A DNA stretch of 64,000 nucleotides from Candidatus Tiamatella incendiivivens (GTDB lineage Archaea; Thermoproteota; Thermoprotei_A; Sulfolobales; Acidilobaceae): positions 62,001-126,000 of the forward strand of contig WALW01000007.1 of the NCBI GenBank assembly GCA_015522635.1, read 5' to 3'. The position numbers and the translations under genes are program-made. Under the pieces are notes generated by a model. That model was not told the DNA's origin, did no database searches, and saw only the letters and a program-made list of their open reading frames with translations. This document shows, piece by piece, positions 1 to 8,526 of the stretch (position 1 is the stretch's first letter; the number at the start of each line of letters is the position of its first letter).

Positions 1-165
1 GAGATTATCAAGTGACCCATGGATATCACCGACTATAAGGAAGCCTTTCGACAAGTCTGCCCTATCAGCCTTCAACCAAGGTGTGAACGGTATTTTCCCC
101 ATGTATTCATTTATGAGATTGCTACAATATGTCGAGTCGATTTTACGGGTAAGTTTAATCCTCAT
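1..165 (-). CDS. PPP-type metallophosphoesterase, N-terminal part (runs off the left edge)
   Basis: The minus strand is open for 55 codons from an ATG at 165 to the edge of the window. The last visible residues are FLIVGDIHGSLDNL. GDxHG is the first metal-binding motif of the PPP serine/threonine phosphatase and calcineurin-like phosphoesterase superfamily, so the product is probably a protein phosphatase or a related metal-dependent phosphoesterase. The remaining metal motifs (GDxxDRG, GNHE) lie outside the window, so the subfamily cannot be set. A GAGGTG ribosome site abuts the ATG, and an in-frame GTG sits one codon upstream. A TATA-like element lies at about 209-219. Confidence 0.75.
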   Translation of the reverse strand, partial: MRIKLTRKIDSTYCSNLINEYMGKIPFTPWLKADRADLSKGFLIVGDIHGSLDNL

Positions 166-681
166 CACCTCAATAAAGCTAATCTCCCATATTTGTAATA
201 ATTACTGTTTTATAGTTATATTAAAAGAGATGTTCTTTCAAGCAAGGTTAAGTCTATTAACTATGTAGCTGGATGCATCTAATTAAATACGGTCCATCCC
301 TTGAGTAATTACTATTAAATGATTATGTTTTCTACTGTAAGCTCAATTATCAAATTACCTGTCTTCAGATGTTAGAGATTAATTTTTACCATTAGTTAAG
401 CATGGTACTTGAAGAAATTTCTTCACTGAAGCTAATATAACCATAGCATACTTGCTGGAAAGGTAATCTTAGTCAAATATCTCATATTCAGAATTACTTT
501 TAGCGAATAGAATACTGATCAAGTATAGTCGAGGAATTCACCATAATGTATTTCCCAGTACAATAAAGGCACTTACATACTAAGTAAACAGGAAGGAAGC
601 TTCTTCCTTATATATAACCACGAGTTTAAAGTTAACTATATATTCTTCATTCTGGACAAATATAAGCGTCAGTCATTTCCT
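166..681. other. 516-bp AT-rich intergenic region with divergent promoters
   Basis: I see no convincing gene here; the longest plus-strand frame (83-268) overlaps the phosphatase on the other strand and looks like chance. The region holds a TATA-like element for the minus gene at 209-219 and one for the plus gene at 608-617. Two imperfect inverted repeats are visible: ATACT-GATCA-AGTAT at 512-526, and a GAAGCTTC-centred repeat at 591-607 that abuts the plus-strand TATA box. The low GC argues against a structured RNA in a hyperthermophile. Confidence 0.5.
591..617 (+). promoter_or_regulatory. Promoter with adjoining inverted repeat, upstream of the 682 gene
   Basis: TTATATATAA at 608-617 is a good archaeal TATA box. 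It is directly preceded by an inverted repeat (GGAA, then GAAGCTTC, then TTCC; one G bulged) at 591-607, where a BRE or an operator would lie. A second TATA-like stretch near 636-645 could start a shorter leader, so the actual start site is uncertain. Confidence 0.4.
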
Positions 682-2544
682 ATGAGGCGGTTTCTATTGA
701 AGAAACCATTAACCATACTAACCGCGGTCCTTATCCTAGTCCTATTCACAGGATCCACTATAGCATATGCGAGTTCATCTGTGAAAACCAATCAAGCCTA
801 TATTGGAAGAACATCAGGATTTATAAATCGGCCATCAGGAGCGGGGTTCTTCATTTTAGTTGGTATGACATATACTGGGCCATTAAAAGTCCTCTATATA
901 TCTGGCAACCCGTATGATAGGGGATATGAGTATGGTTTCCTTGCTGGAGAGGAGATTTATGGACTTCTAACCTGGGCATACGTAGTGCTAAGCCATGCGC
1001 AGGGAATACCAACTAGTACTTGGAGGCAGAGACTACTTGGAGCAGCAGGATTGTATGAGAAGTATATTCCACAGGAATATATTGATGAAATGAAAGGTAT
1101 GGCAGATGGCTTCAACTATTTCCAAGCAAAATATCCGGGCTTAAGCCTCGGATATAACATAACATACCTTGATATACTTATGATCAACGCATTTGTAGAC
1201 TTTAGCTGTACTGGGGCGGCAATATCAGGGAACCTAACAGTAGATGGTAATGCTATAATAGGTACAACCATAGACGCTGAAGCCCTTGCACCCTACTTCA
1301 TATACGTGGTGGAATCGCCTGAACCAGGCGATGGGCATAGAATAGCATACTTCACAGCTGCAGGTAGCCTCTTCCAAAACGGCTTCAACGATGTGGGCGT
1401 GGGCATGATAGAACATCATATAGAGGGTTGGGAAAATATTGTAGGTATGCCTGAAATGATAAGGGATAGATACGTTTTACAATACGCTGATAATGTATCC
1501 CAAGCTATACAGCTATTCAAAGATATATTCAACAAATACGGGTTCTCCGGCTACGGTGACGATGTGTCACTATCAGATATGAAGGGGAACATAGCTAAGG
1601 TCGAAGTAACACCATACAGCCTAGGATTCATAGTAAATCCCCACACACAGCCAACATGGCCTAAAGAAGACCCCTTCCTAAAGACCGGTAGAATGCTCGA
1701 GCCGGTGCCGTACATTAAATATTACAAGGAAGGTTATAGCAGTGTCTTAAGAGGAGACGGCTGGATTGTTAACGGTTTATACACTGTTAATGAAACAGTA
1801 ATAGGAATACCTCATCATCCCTCCACTTGGCAGGAAGCCATTTCAAATGAGAGCTATAGTTGGATGTGGGAGGCACCTGAGAGATATATGATAGCCCACT
1901 ACATATACGACGCACAAATACGTGGCGACAAGCTAACGTTAAAAGATGGAGTAATAATGTCCCAGCTACCACTAGTTGGTGACGCACCACACGATGATGG
2001 AGCAATCTGGATGGAACCCCAGCTAGGCTTAGCAGTTATACTGAAAGGGCAGTCCTCATTCACAAAACCAATATACCTACAGGTATTCTTCTCCGAGAAA
2101 CCAGTCATACTAGGAAAGGTCTCATACGATCAACTTATGGGTATAGCATACAAGCTCAACGGCTCCCTAACCTATTTGGGCACACTAATACAAAGAATAC
2201 AAGACCAAATCCACAATCAATGCCAGCAATCCGCTAACATCCAGAACGAGCTCAAACAACTCTCAGAGCAACTCAGCCAAGCCTCTCAGGAATGGGAGAA
2301 GGTTATCAGCCAGTATCATAACTTGGAAGCTGATTACCAAGCACTCATAAGCCAGGGAGAACAGGTAAACTATAATGTTCAGGAGGCCAACGCCAATATA
2401 GCCAAGGTAAACAACACTCTAAACCAGGTCAAGTCAACTGGTTCAGCAATAATAGGATACCAAGCAGTTATAATCTGCCTGCTAGTGATAATTCTTGGAC
2501 TCCTAGGATACGTTGCTGTCGCGATAAGGCCTCTTACATCCTAA
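682..2544 (+). CDS. Secreted, membrane-anchored NTN-hydrolase of the C45 / acyltransferase type
   Basis: 620 residues. A signal peptide (residues about 8-30) is followed by a domain like peptidase family C45 (penicillin acyl-CoA acyltransferase and phospholipase-B-like NTN hydrolases). It shows an early NPYDRGYEYG motif (about residue 76) and the nucleophile region FSCTGAAISG with Cys near 177, followed by DGNAIIGTTID. In such enzymes the cysteine becomes the N-terminal nucleophile after self-cleavage. A C-terminal coiled coil (about 505-590) and one membrane helix (about 594-614) suggest the catalytic domain is held on a stalk outside the cell. Substrate unknown; it could cleave amide bonds of peptides or lipids. 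It stands alone with its own TATA box. Confidence 0.7.
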   Translation: MRRFLLKKPLTILTAVLILVLFTGSTIAYASSSVKTNQAYIGRTSGFINRPSGAGFFILVGMTYTGPLKVLYISGNPYDRGYEYGFLAGEEIYGLLTWAYVVLSHAQGIPTSTWRQRLLGAAGLYEKYIPQEYIDEMKGMADGFNYFQAKYPGLSLGYNITYLDILMINAFVDFSCTGAAISGNLTVDGNAIIGTTIDAEALAPYFIYVVESPEPGDGHRIAYFTAAGSLFQNGFNDVGVGMIEHHIEGWENIVGMPEMIRDRYVLQYADNVSQAIQLFKDIFNKYGFSGYGDDVSLSDMKGNIAKVEVTPYSLGFIVNPHTQPTWPKEDPFLKTGRMLEPVPYIKYYKEGYSSVLRGDGWIVNGLYTVNETVIGIPHHPSTWQEAISNESYSWMWEAPERYMIAHYIYDAQIRGDKLTLKDGVIMSQLPLVGDAPHDDGAIWMEPQLGLAVILKGQSSFTKPIYLQVFFSEKPVILGKVSYDQLMGIAYKLNGSLTYLGTLIQRIQDQIHNQCQQSANIQNELKQLSEQLSQASQEWEKVISQYHNLEADYQALISQGEQVNYNVQEANANIAKVNNTLNQVKSTGSAIIGYQAVIICLLVIILGLLGYVAVAIRPLTS

Positions 2545-2692
2545 CCTTTTTCACGGCCTATTATTCTTTTATCCTTTTTAGATCTATTGAGTAGCAATAA
2601 CTACTAGCAGGAATATATTAAAGCGAAAATAACCCATCGGGTATCTTTTATTAATTAATTTACCTAAGAGATTGATAATCTGGTGTTTCTCC

Positions 2693-3031
2693 GTGAAAAT
2701 TGCTGTTGCTACTTCGGATGGTAAGGTTGTCCATATTGGTCATTTTGGTGAGGCTAAGTTTTACCTTATATTCGATTGTAGTAGCGGGGAGCCTGTTGTC
2801 GTGGATAGGGTTGAGAATGTTTTCAGTGATATGGGCCACGAGTTAGATAGTGAGGAGGCTCGAAAGAGGAGGGGTATTCACGAGATACTAGCGGGTCTAG
2901 GGGTGTCCAGGTTGGTTGCCACTGCTATGGGTCCAGGTGGGAAGAGGTTCTTCGAGAACAGAGGTATAGGTGTAGTTATGGTTAAACCTGGGACTTCTGT
3001 GGATAATGCCGCGAGAGTTGTCTGTAAATAA
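2693..3031 (+). CDS. NifX/NifB-type dinitrogenase iron-molybdenum cofactor family protein
   Basis: A small single-domain protein of about 112 residues of the family that binds iron-molybdenum cofactor or its precursors in nitrogen fixers. It opens with KIAVATSDGKVVHIGHFGEA, including the conserved HFG, and has a central LVATAMGPGG stretch. In hyperthermophilic archaea without nitrogenase the role is unknown, perhaps handling of an Fe-S or molybdenum/tungsten cluster. GTG at 2693 is preferred because the conserved domain begins there; an ATG at 2672 would add seven residues unlike the family. No nif genes are near. Confidence 0.75.
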   Translation: MKIAVATSDGKVVHIGHFGEAKFYLIFDCSSGEPVVVDRVENVFSDMGHELDSEEARKRRGIHEILAGLGVSRLVATAMGPGGKRFFENRGIGVVMVKPGTSVDNAARVVCK

Positions 3032-3089
3032 TTGTTTATTTTATTATAAAATAGTACTTTTCGGTTTTTAACGTTATTTAGTACTGGTT

Positions 3090-4583
3090 TCATACCTTAC
3101 GCCTCACAACGAGGTATGTGAGGGCGATGGTTAATAACGCCAGGAAAATTATGGTAATAGGCTCTAGATAATGAACTTGATTGGGTCTTACTGTTTTTGT
3201 CTTCTGTAATGTTAATGGGTATATGATGTATACTGAGTTATTTGTGTATAGGCAGCCTGAGGCATAATCATCCAATGTAAACACCGGGCGTTTCCCTATG
3301 TATTTGGTTATTGTGGTGGCGTTGTTTCCTGTGATTATCCCTAGTGCTTTTGTTTGATTAGTGTTCGTTATCAGTGTTAGCATGTCTGATGCGTTTGTGT
3401 AGCACTTGTTTAGGAACCTGAATCCGTTGCTGCAATAACCCACGTAGTTTCCTTCCATTAATTTAACTGCTGACCTAAACAATGAAATGTTGGATAAAGT
3501 AATAACTAAAACATTACTCCTCAACAATAAGTTAGCTAAATCATCCACTTCAGTGGATGGTTCGATAACTATTGAATTATTTAGGGGGTATGAGTAGGCG
3601 TAGTCAAATAACATTACACTCTTAATTTGTTGCGCAGCTTCCCTTAATTGGGGGTAGTTACCATCATATACTATTGTCGTGTTTGTCAATGCTAAATACT
3701 TATAGAATGGCTCATAATCGCTGGGGTACCTATAATTACTTCCCAAGTAATTAAGCCATTCTCCCTCTAATTCATCGAGATCTAAACCGTAAACCTCCTT
3801 AAAGTATTTAATGCTTGGGCTCCGGCACATTAGCTTATATAACTTAAGGTACTTACTTAAACCGTAATTATTTATTAACCAGTAAGCAAAGCTCTCAATT
3901 TCTGCACGGTAAGCTAATCCCACTGCAGTTAACCCACTAAAAGCCTCCTTCAACGGTATGTCAGCATTGTGGTCAAATAGGTAAAGCACGGGTTCGTTAG
4001 GATAGCCATTCAGCTCAAGCTCGATAGCCTCTACTGGTAATGTTTTCATCATTAGGTAAAGGTTTAAACCCTCCCTGAAATTAACTGCTACGTCGTTAAA
4101 ACTCGGTGAAATGTAGTTCCTTATAAAGTATAGATTAACAGCATCGGATATCTTAAGGAATAGGTAATTAAGGTTCTCATAATCTTCCGTAACATTCGTG
4201 TCGAAGACATGATATCTCAGCTTGTAAGGTACGTAAATAACCGCCACACCGTTCTTAGTGATCTCAGGGAAGTAAGACACGTAAAGAGGTTTCCCAGGCT
4301 CCCTGAAATATTCTATGGAGTATATGGTTATGTTGATGCTTACATTACCCTTAATATTAAGGATCTTAACAATCTTGGAAACCATTTCCTCTGCAAGATT
4401 ATGAATCCTTGCAACATTATGCTTTAGCCAAGGGTCAGCACTAGTAGTGAGATGAATAATAACTTTTACATTGCTTTCCTGGCGAACTTCATAGGCGCTT
4501 CCTGCATGAATTACAGGTAAAAATAAACTGCTTAACAGACAAAACAAGACCAAGTAGCATGAAAATCGAATCCGCCAACACAT
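3090..4583 (-). CDS. Secreted, membrane-anchored protein with a degenerate peptidase-MA-like domain
   Basis: 497 residues: signal peptide (about 5-27), a large extracytoplasmic region and a C-terminal membrane helix (about 474-494) ending in RRKV. Residues about 135-280 recall gluzincin (peptidase MA) metalloproteases: NFREGLNLYL (about 168-177) resembles the EG-containing third zinc-ligand helix, and a later YWLINNYG...GLDLDELEGEWLNYL run resembles the family's C-terminal signature. The HExxH motif that should come earlier is absent; the matching place reads LKISDAVNLYF. It is therefore probably not an active protease. The rest, with a few Cys residues, is unrecognised. The ATG has an AGGAGGT ribosome site. 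Confidence 0.5.
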   Translation of the reverse strand: MCWRIRFSCYLVLFCLLSSLFLPVIHAGSAYEVRQESNVKVIIHLTTSADPWLKHNVARIHNLAEEMVSKIVKILNIKGNVSINITIYSIEYFREPGKPLYVSYFPEITKNGVAVIYVPYKLRYHVFDTNVTEDYENLNYLFLKISDAVNLYFIRNYISPSFNDVAVNFREGLNLYLMMKTLPVEAIELELNGYPNEPVLYLFDHNADIPLKEAFSGLTAVGLAYRAEIESFAYWLINNYGLSKYLKLYKLMCRSPSIKYFKEVYGLDLDELEGEWLNYLGSNYRYPSDYEPFYKYLALTNTTIVYDGNYPQLREAAQQIKSVMLFDYAYSYPLNNSIVIEPSTEVDDLANLLLRSNVLVITLSNISLFRSAVKLMEGNYVGYCSNGFRFLNKCYTNASDMLTLITNTNQTKALGIITGNNATTITKYIGKRPVFTLDDYASGCLYTNNSVYIIYPLTLQKTKTVRPNQVHYLEPITIIFLALLTIALTYLVVRRKV

Positions 4584-4647
4584 AGTTGTACCTCCTAATG
4601 AATTAATGTTTGAATTTTATTGAAATAATTGCATATAACATACTCCC

Positions 4648-4902
4648 TTACCACTTGAGAGAACACCTTAAAGAACCATGTGGAAATATGGCCAGGAGGT
4701 CATCCTCACTAACTAAATTACATAGTTTAGGGTCTAGAGCAGCAGGCACTTCCCTCTCCCCCTTCATATACCTGTAGAGGGATGCCCGAGAAATCCTTAA
4801 CTTCCTAGCAAAATCTACCGCAAAACCTTCTCCCACTAACTTCTTCAAGAGCTCACATCTCTGCTCTGATGTCAGGCTTCCAGGCTCACATTTCGTTGTC
4901 TC
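4648..4902 (-). pseudogene. Start-less HTH fragment, perhaps the N-terminal domain of a crenarchaeal integrase-like protein
   Basis: The frame is open from a TAG at 4903-4905 to the stop at 4648 but contains no ATG or GTG start; a TTG at 4848 is the only usual alternative. It encodes a helix-turn-helix, with FARKLRISRASLYRYMKGER as the recognisable part and a following SEDDLLAIF segment. This resembles the N-terminal DNA-binding domain of integrase-like proteins in Desulfurococcales, but no catalytic domain follows. The 3' flank of tRNA-Ala lies 70 bp away, a classic place for integration remnants. It could instead be a small live regulator starting at TTG. Family assignment is from memory. 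Confidence 0.45.
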
Positions 4903-4971
4903 CTATTCCTCCAAATTCTAATTCTCTAGTTTGAACACAGTTATAATAAAATTATAAATAAAGTATGGGTG

Positions 4972-5047
4972 TGGTGGACCGGCCGGGATTTGAACCCGGG
5001 GCCTCCGCCGTGCGAGGGCGGCGCTCTTCCAGCTGAGCTACCGGCCC
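4972..5047 (-). tRNA. tRNA-Ala (anticodon CGC), CCA encoded
   Basis: The reverse complement folds as a complete 73-nt tRNA plus an encoded CCA. The acceptor stem is GGGCCGG/CCGGTCC, the D arm GCTC/GAGC, the anticodon stem CCGCC/GGCGG around loop CTCGCAC, and the T arm CCGGG TTCAAAT CCCGG. The anticodon CGC reads GCG (Ala), and the acceptor holds a G3-U70 wobble pair, the alanine identity element. There is no intron. Confidence 0.97.
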
Positions 5048-5074
5048 ATCTCAATATCTCTTTTAGGTTCAACG

Positions 5075-5086
5075 GCTTTTTTAAGC
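5075..5086 (-). promoter_or_regulatory. TATA box of tRNA-Ala
   Basis: On the minus strand GCTTAAAAAAGC is centred about 33 bp upstream of the first tRNA base, a normal distance for an archaeal TATA box with a short 5' leader removed by RNase P. Confidence 0.55.
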
Positions 5087-5120
5087 ATTCAGTGATTATG
5101 GTGTGAGGGCTTCCTTGGAA

Positions 5121-5852
5121 CTAGGGTTTGCTTCTTTTGATGACTTCACTGGCTCCCACTAGGAATAGTATTCCTAGGATTAGTGAGACTGTTATAGATA
5201 TTTCTGGTGGCAGTATGTCGTATGATCCTGTGTAAGCGTATCTTAGGGCTTCTGTCATGTAGGTTAGTGGTAGTGCTAGTGATATTGGAATTACGTAGTA
5301 TGGCATTGCGGTTATTGGTATTATGATGTCTGATAGGAACATCATTGTGAATCTTACTATGTTGAATACTGTCATGACTTGAGTTGGATCTTTTACCATG
5401 AATGATAGGAGAACGCCGAAGGTTGATGATGCGAATGTGGTTATCAGTATGGTTATTGTGAGTAATAGTGTGAATACTGGTGGTTGCGGTAGGATTATCA
5501 GGGTTAGGAGTAGTACTGGGATTGCCGATATTATCCCCATTATGAAGCTGCTTAGTGATTTGCCTAGTGATATGCAGTTGTATCCTATTGGGAATAGTAG
5601 GAGTCTTTCGAAGGATCCTATTCTTCTCTCGAATACTATGGACATGGCTGACATGGAGGTGGAGCCGAAGAATAGTGCTAGTGAAATCATGCCTGGTGCT
5701 AGCCATTCTGTGAGTCCTCCCCTCCTCGTCATGAAGGCTAATGCAAAGACGAAGGGGAAGATTATTCCCCAGCTTAGGGAGCCTGGCTTTAGATAGTACT
5801 CTCTGAAATCCTTTCTAGCTATATAAACTGATTTAATAAACTCGTCGAGCAT
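5121..5852 (-). CDS. ABC-2 type transporter permease
   Basis: 243 residues with about six hydrophobic segments and the shape of an ABC-2 membrane protein (DrrB/NatB type): a short N-terminal cytoplasmic helix, paired membrane helices, and a GISLALPLTYMTEALRYA-like stretch before the last helices. Its ATG overlaps the stop of the ATPase gene by one base (TAATG), so the two genes are co-transcribed and translationally coupled. Together they should export a drug, lipid or other hydrophobic substrate; the substrate is not evident. Confidence 0.85.
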   Translation of the reverse strand: MLDEFIKSVYIARKDFREYYLKPGSLSWGIIFPFVFALAFMTRRGGLTEWLAPGMISLALFFGSTSMSAMSIVFERRIGSFERLLLFPIGYNCISLGKSLSSFIMGIISAIPVLLLTLIILPQPPVFTLLLTITILITTFASSTFGVLLSFMVKDPTQVMTVFNIVRFTMMFLSDIIIPITAMPYYVIPISLALPLTYMTEALRYAYTGSYDILPPEISITVSLILGILFLVGASEVIKRSKP

Positions 5853-6796
5853 TACTGTTCACCAACGATTTTCAAAAATAACTCTTCAGCATCAGCTCCT
5901 CTCAAGTTGAGTATGCTTATCTCAAGTTGAGTAAGTTTAGCGAAATTAATTAGACCTTCGATTACCGGTATAGGATCTGAGGTTACGATTTCTATATGAT
6001 CCTTCTCACTTTTTATACTCAAAGCTCCTTTAAGGTTTTCAGCTAATTCCTCTCCACTAGGGTTTCTTGGTTGAAAGGCTACTTCAACTACTTCTTTTGC
6101 ACTAAATTTTCTACTGAGTTCCCCTGGTGTTCCCGAAGCAACTAATTTTCCCTTGTTTATTATGCTTATTCTATCACATATGTGGAATGCTTCATAGACA
6201 TTATGTGTTGTTAGAAATATAGTTACGCCTGACTTATTCAATTCAAGTATTCTCTTCCAAACCATCCTTCTACTCATAACGTCTAGACCTGCAGTCGGTT
6301 CGTCTAGGAATAAAATTTTAGGGTTGTGAGTTAGTGCAGCAGCTATTGTAAGTCTCCTTTTAAGGCCTTTCGAGAGATCCTTGAATTTAAAGTCTTTCAT
6401 ACCCCAAAGTCCAAAGAATTTAAGGAGTTCCCCCGCACGTTTTAGCCTCTCGTCCTTTGGCACGCCATACATTTCAGCTGAGAAGAGGAGGTTTTGAAGG
6501 GAGGTTAGTTCAGAGTATAAATTTGATATGTCAGGGACTACACCTATTATTCTCCTAACGTCTTTGTATTCTTTAACTATGTCATAACTGTCTATTCTTG
6601 CTTTGCCTAGAGTTATTTTTGTGAGTCCGACGAGCATTCTAACAGTAGTGGTTTTACCTGCACCGTTTGGCCCTAGAAAACCAAAAATTTCATTTCTCTT
6701 GACACAGAAGGATATATGGTCAACAGCAGTAAACTGGTCATATACCTTTGTTAAATCTTTTACAGAAATAATGCAATCATCGTTGCTGCTATTCAT
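5852..6796 (-). CDS. ABC-2 type transporter ATP-binding protein
   Basis: 314 residues. The ATPase domain shows Walker A GPNGAGKTT (about 40-48), the signature LSKGLKRRL, Walker B ILFLDEPTAGLD and the H-loop TTHN. A C-terminal domain of about 80 residues (from VEVAFQPRN) is typical of DrrA/NatA-type exporters. The signature has LSKG where LSGG is usual, a common variant in this subfamily. The ATG follows a GGGGGTT ribosome site. First gene of a two-gene operon with the permease. Confidence 0.92.
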   Translation of the reverse strand: MNSSNDDCIISVKDLTKVYDQFTAVDHISFCVKRNEIFGFLGPNGAGKTTTVRMLVGLTKITLGKARIDSYDIVKEYKDVRRIIGVVPDISNLYSELTSLQNLLFSAEMYGVPKDERLKRAGELLKFFGLWGMKDFKFKDLSKGLKRRLTIAAALTHNPKILFLDEPTAGLDVMSRRMVWKRILELNKSGVTIFLTTHNVYEAFHICDRISIINKGKLVASGTPGELSRKFSAKEVVEVAFQPRNPSGEELAENLKGALSIKSEKDHIEIVTSDPIPVIEGLINFAKLTQLEISILNLRGADAEELFLKIVGEQ

Positions 6797-7019
6797 TTTA
6801 ACCCCCTGCTCATCCCTACTGTTTGACTGATCGGTTAATAATATAACGATTATATGGATTTCCTACATATCGAATTAAGAGGAAACTATCATGAATAGTA
6901 TAATGCAAAAGAACCTGCTGACTCCTTTTATTAAGGAAATTAGTATTAGCTGCTAAAAAAGCAGGTAGTTGCAGTGCTACATATTATAACAAGGACAAGA
7001 GTTACTTTCTATTACTGGT
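6797..7019. other. Divergent promoter region
   Basis: 223 bp between the ABC operon (minus) and the oxidoreductase (plus). A CCTGCT/AGCAGG pair (near 6916 and 6960) flanks an AT-rich stretch and could be an operator or part of a leader structure. No coding sequence or C/D-box RNA could be supported. Confidence 0.35.
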
Positions 7020-8399
7020 GTGAATGTTTTGACGAGTCAATGCGATTTTGATGTTATCATTCTCGGGGGAGGTATTGGTGGTTATCCGGCAGCTATATCT
7101 CTTGCCCGTAAAGGGTTCAATGTAGGCCTTGTGAATGACGGATTGATCGGGGGGGAGTGTACGAATTATGGTTGCATTCCCACGAAAGCATTGATCGGAT
7201 ACTTCGAGTACCGGAAATGCAAGAGCCTTGTGTCTGTAGATGTTTGGAGAAATGGTATTGATTTTGCTTTGCAAGCCGCTAGCAGGAGTAGAAGTGGAAT
7301 TGAGAGCGTTCTCTCTTCATATGGTGTTAGTTTTACATCAGGGAAGGGATCTTTTCTGGGAGAGAGGAACGGGTGCTATATAATTAATATAGGAGATAAA
7401 GTTTACAGTGGAGAGAAGGTGTTAATCGCAACAGGATCGTCACCAGTTATCCCCATTGTTGTTAGGGGATTGCCTAGATTGCTTGATAATAGGAATATTC
7501 TCAGCCTTAAGGATCCTCCTAAGTCTATTCTTATCCTAGGTGCTGGTGCAGTTGGTGTGGAGTATAGTAGGATATTTGCTAATGCTAGTATTCGTGTTGT
7601 TCTCGTCGAGATGTTGAAGAATGTTTTACCCGGGTTGCCTAGAGATCTTTCCAAACAAGTTCATAAGGGACTTGACGAGCTTGGTGTGGAGGTTTATACA
7701 TCAACCGTACTGGATGAGGTATTGGTTATTGACGGTGATAGAGTCTGGTATAAGCTCTCTAGTGGTGAAAAAGGAGCTGTTGACTATGTTTTCAATGCCA
7801 CCGGTAGGAAGCCGAATACCATGGAGCTTAAGCTGGATAATATTGATGTTGAGGTGGATGAAGGGGGTTTCATTAAAATAGATGATAAGCTACAAACCAG
7901 TGCTCCAGGAATTTATGCTGTCGGGGATGTTATCGGCCCTCCGTTGTTAGCTCATAAGGCTTATTATCAGAGTCTCGTAGCTTCAGAGAATATTGCAGGT
8001 AACGAGGTTGTATTTGATTATCCTGTACCTACGGTCGTATTCTCTCACCCCGAGATCGTTCAGGTAGGCTATACTTGGAGTGATGCGAAGAAGGAAGGGT
8101 ATAACGCGGGTAGGAGGAGGGTGCCACTATCTATTTTGACAAGGAGTTTCATTGAGGGTTGGAGTAACGGTTTTGCTAGAATGGTATATGACAGGGATAC
8201 AGGTAAAATCCTCGGTTTCGAGATGGCGGGCCCTTTGGCTTCAGAGCTGTCCGGGCTGGCTTCTTATTTAGTGGCTAATAGAGTTAAGGTGGAGAGTTTG
8301 CATAGAACTGTTTTCCCACATCCTACTATGGCTGAGATCTTCAGGGAGCTTGAGGAGGCTGTGAGGGGAGAGCCCATACACTATTATCTTAAACTTTAA
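7020..8399 (+). CDS. FAD-dependent pyridine nucleotide-disulfide oxidoreductase (dihydrolipoamide dehydrogenase-like)
   Basis: 459 residues. An N-terminal FAD-binding GGGIGG motif (about 17-22) is followed by the redox-active pair GGECTNYGCIPTKAL, an NAD(P)-binding GAGAVGVEYS motif (about 178-187), the second FAD motif YAVGDVIGPP, and a dimerisation domain ending in the HPTMAEIF signature with the catalytic His. This matches dihydrolipoamide dehydrogenase and the related mercuric reductase-like group. No E1 or E2 dehydrogenase genes are near, so its partner may be another thiol protein or free lipoyl compounds. GTG start; TTG nine bases further is also possible. Confidence 0.85.
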   Translation: MNVLTSQCDFDVIILGGGIGGYPAAISLARKGFNVGLVNDGLIGGECTNYGCIPTKALIGYFEYRKCKSLVSVDVWRNGIDFALQAASRSRSGIESVLSSYGVSFTSGKGSFLGERNGCYIINIGDKVYSGEKVLIATGSSPVIPIVVRGLPRLLDNRNILSLKDPPKSILILGAGAVGVEYSRIFANASIRVVLVEMLKNVLPGLPRDLSKQVHKGLDELGVEVYTSTVLDEVLVIDGDRVWYKLSSGEKGAVDYVFNATGRKPNTMELKLDNIDVEVDEGGFIKIDDKLQTSAPGIYAVGDVIGPPLLAHKAYYQSLVASENIAGNEVVFDYPVPTVVFSHPEIVQVGYTWSDAKKEGYNAGRRRVPLSILTRSFIEGWSNGFARMVYDRDTGKILGFEMAGPLASELSGLASYLVANRVKVESLHRTVFPHPTMAEIFRELEEAVRGEPIHYYLKL

Positions 8400-8526
8400 A
8401 GTGGAACTTCTAGGTGGATCGTTTTTATATTCATTCAGGTCTCTCCTCGAAAGATCCTATGATAATATAAAACTCGGCTTAGACAAGTTGTTAATAGGAG
8501 AACAGGCCCGGGTGGATTAATGATTG

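Noticed and set aside
83-268. Plus-strand frame of 61 codons at the left end
   Set aside because: It overlaps the phosphatase reading frame on the other strand, which carries GDIHG, and has no family features of its own.
5146-5706. Long Thr/Asn/His-rich frame inside the ABC permease gene
   Set aside because: Same strand, shifted frame; low-complexity composition and no ribosome site, while the permease frame has normal membrane helices.
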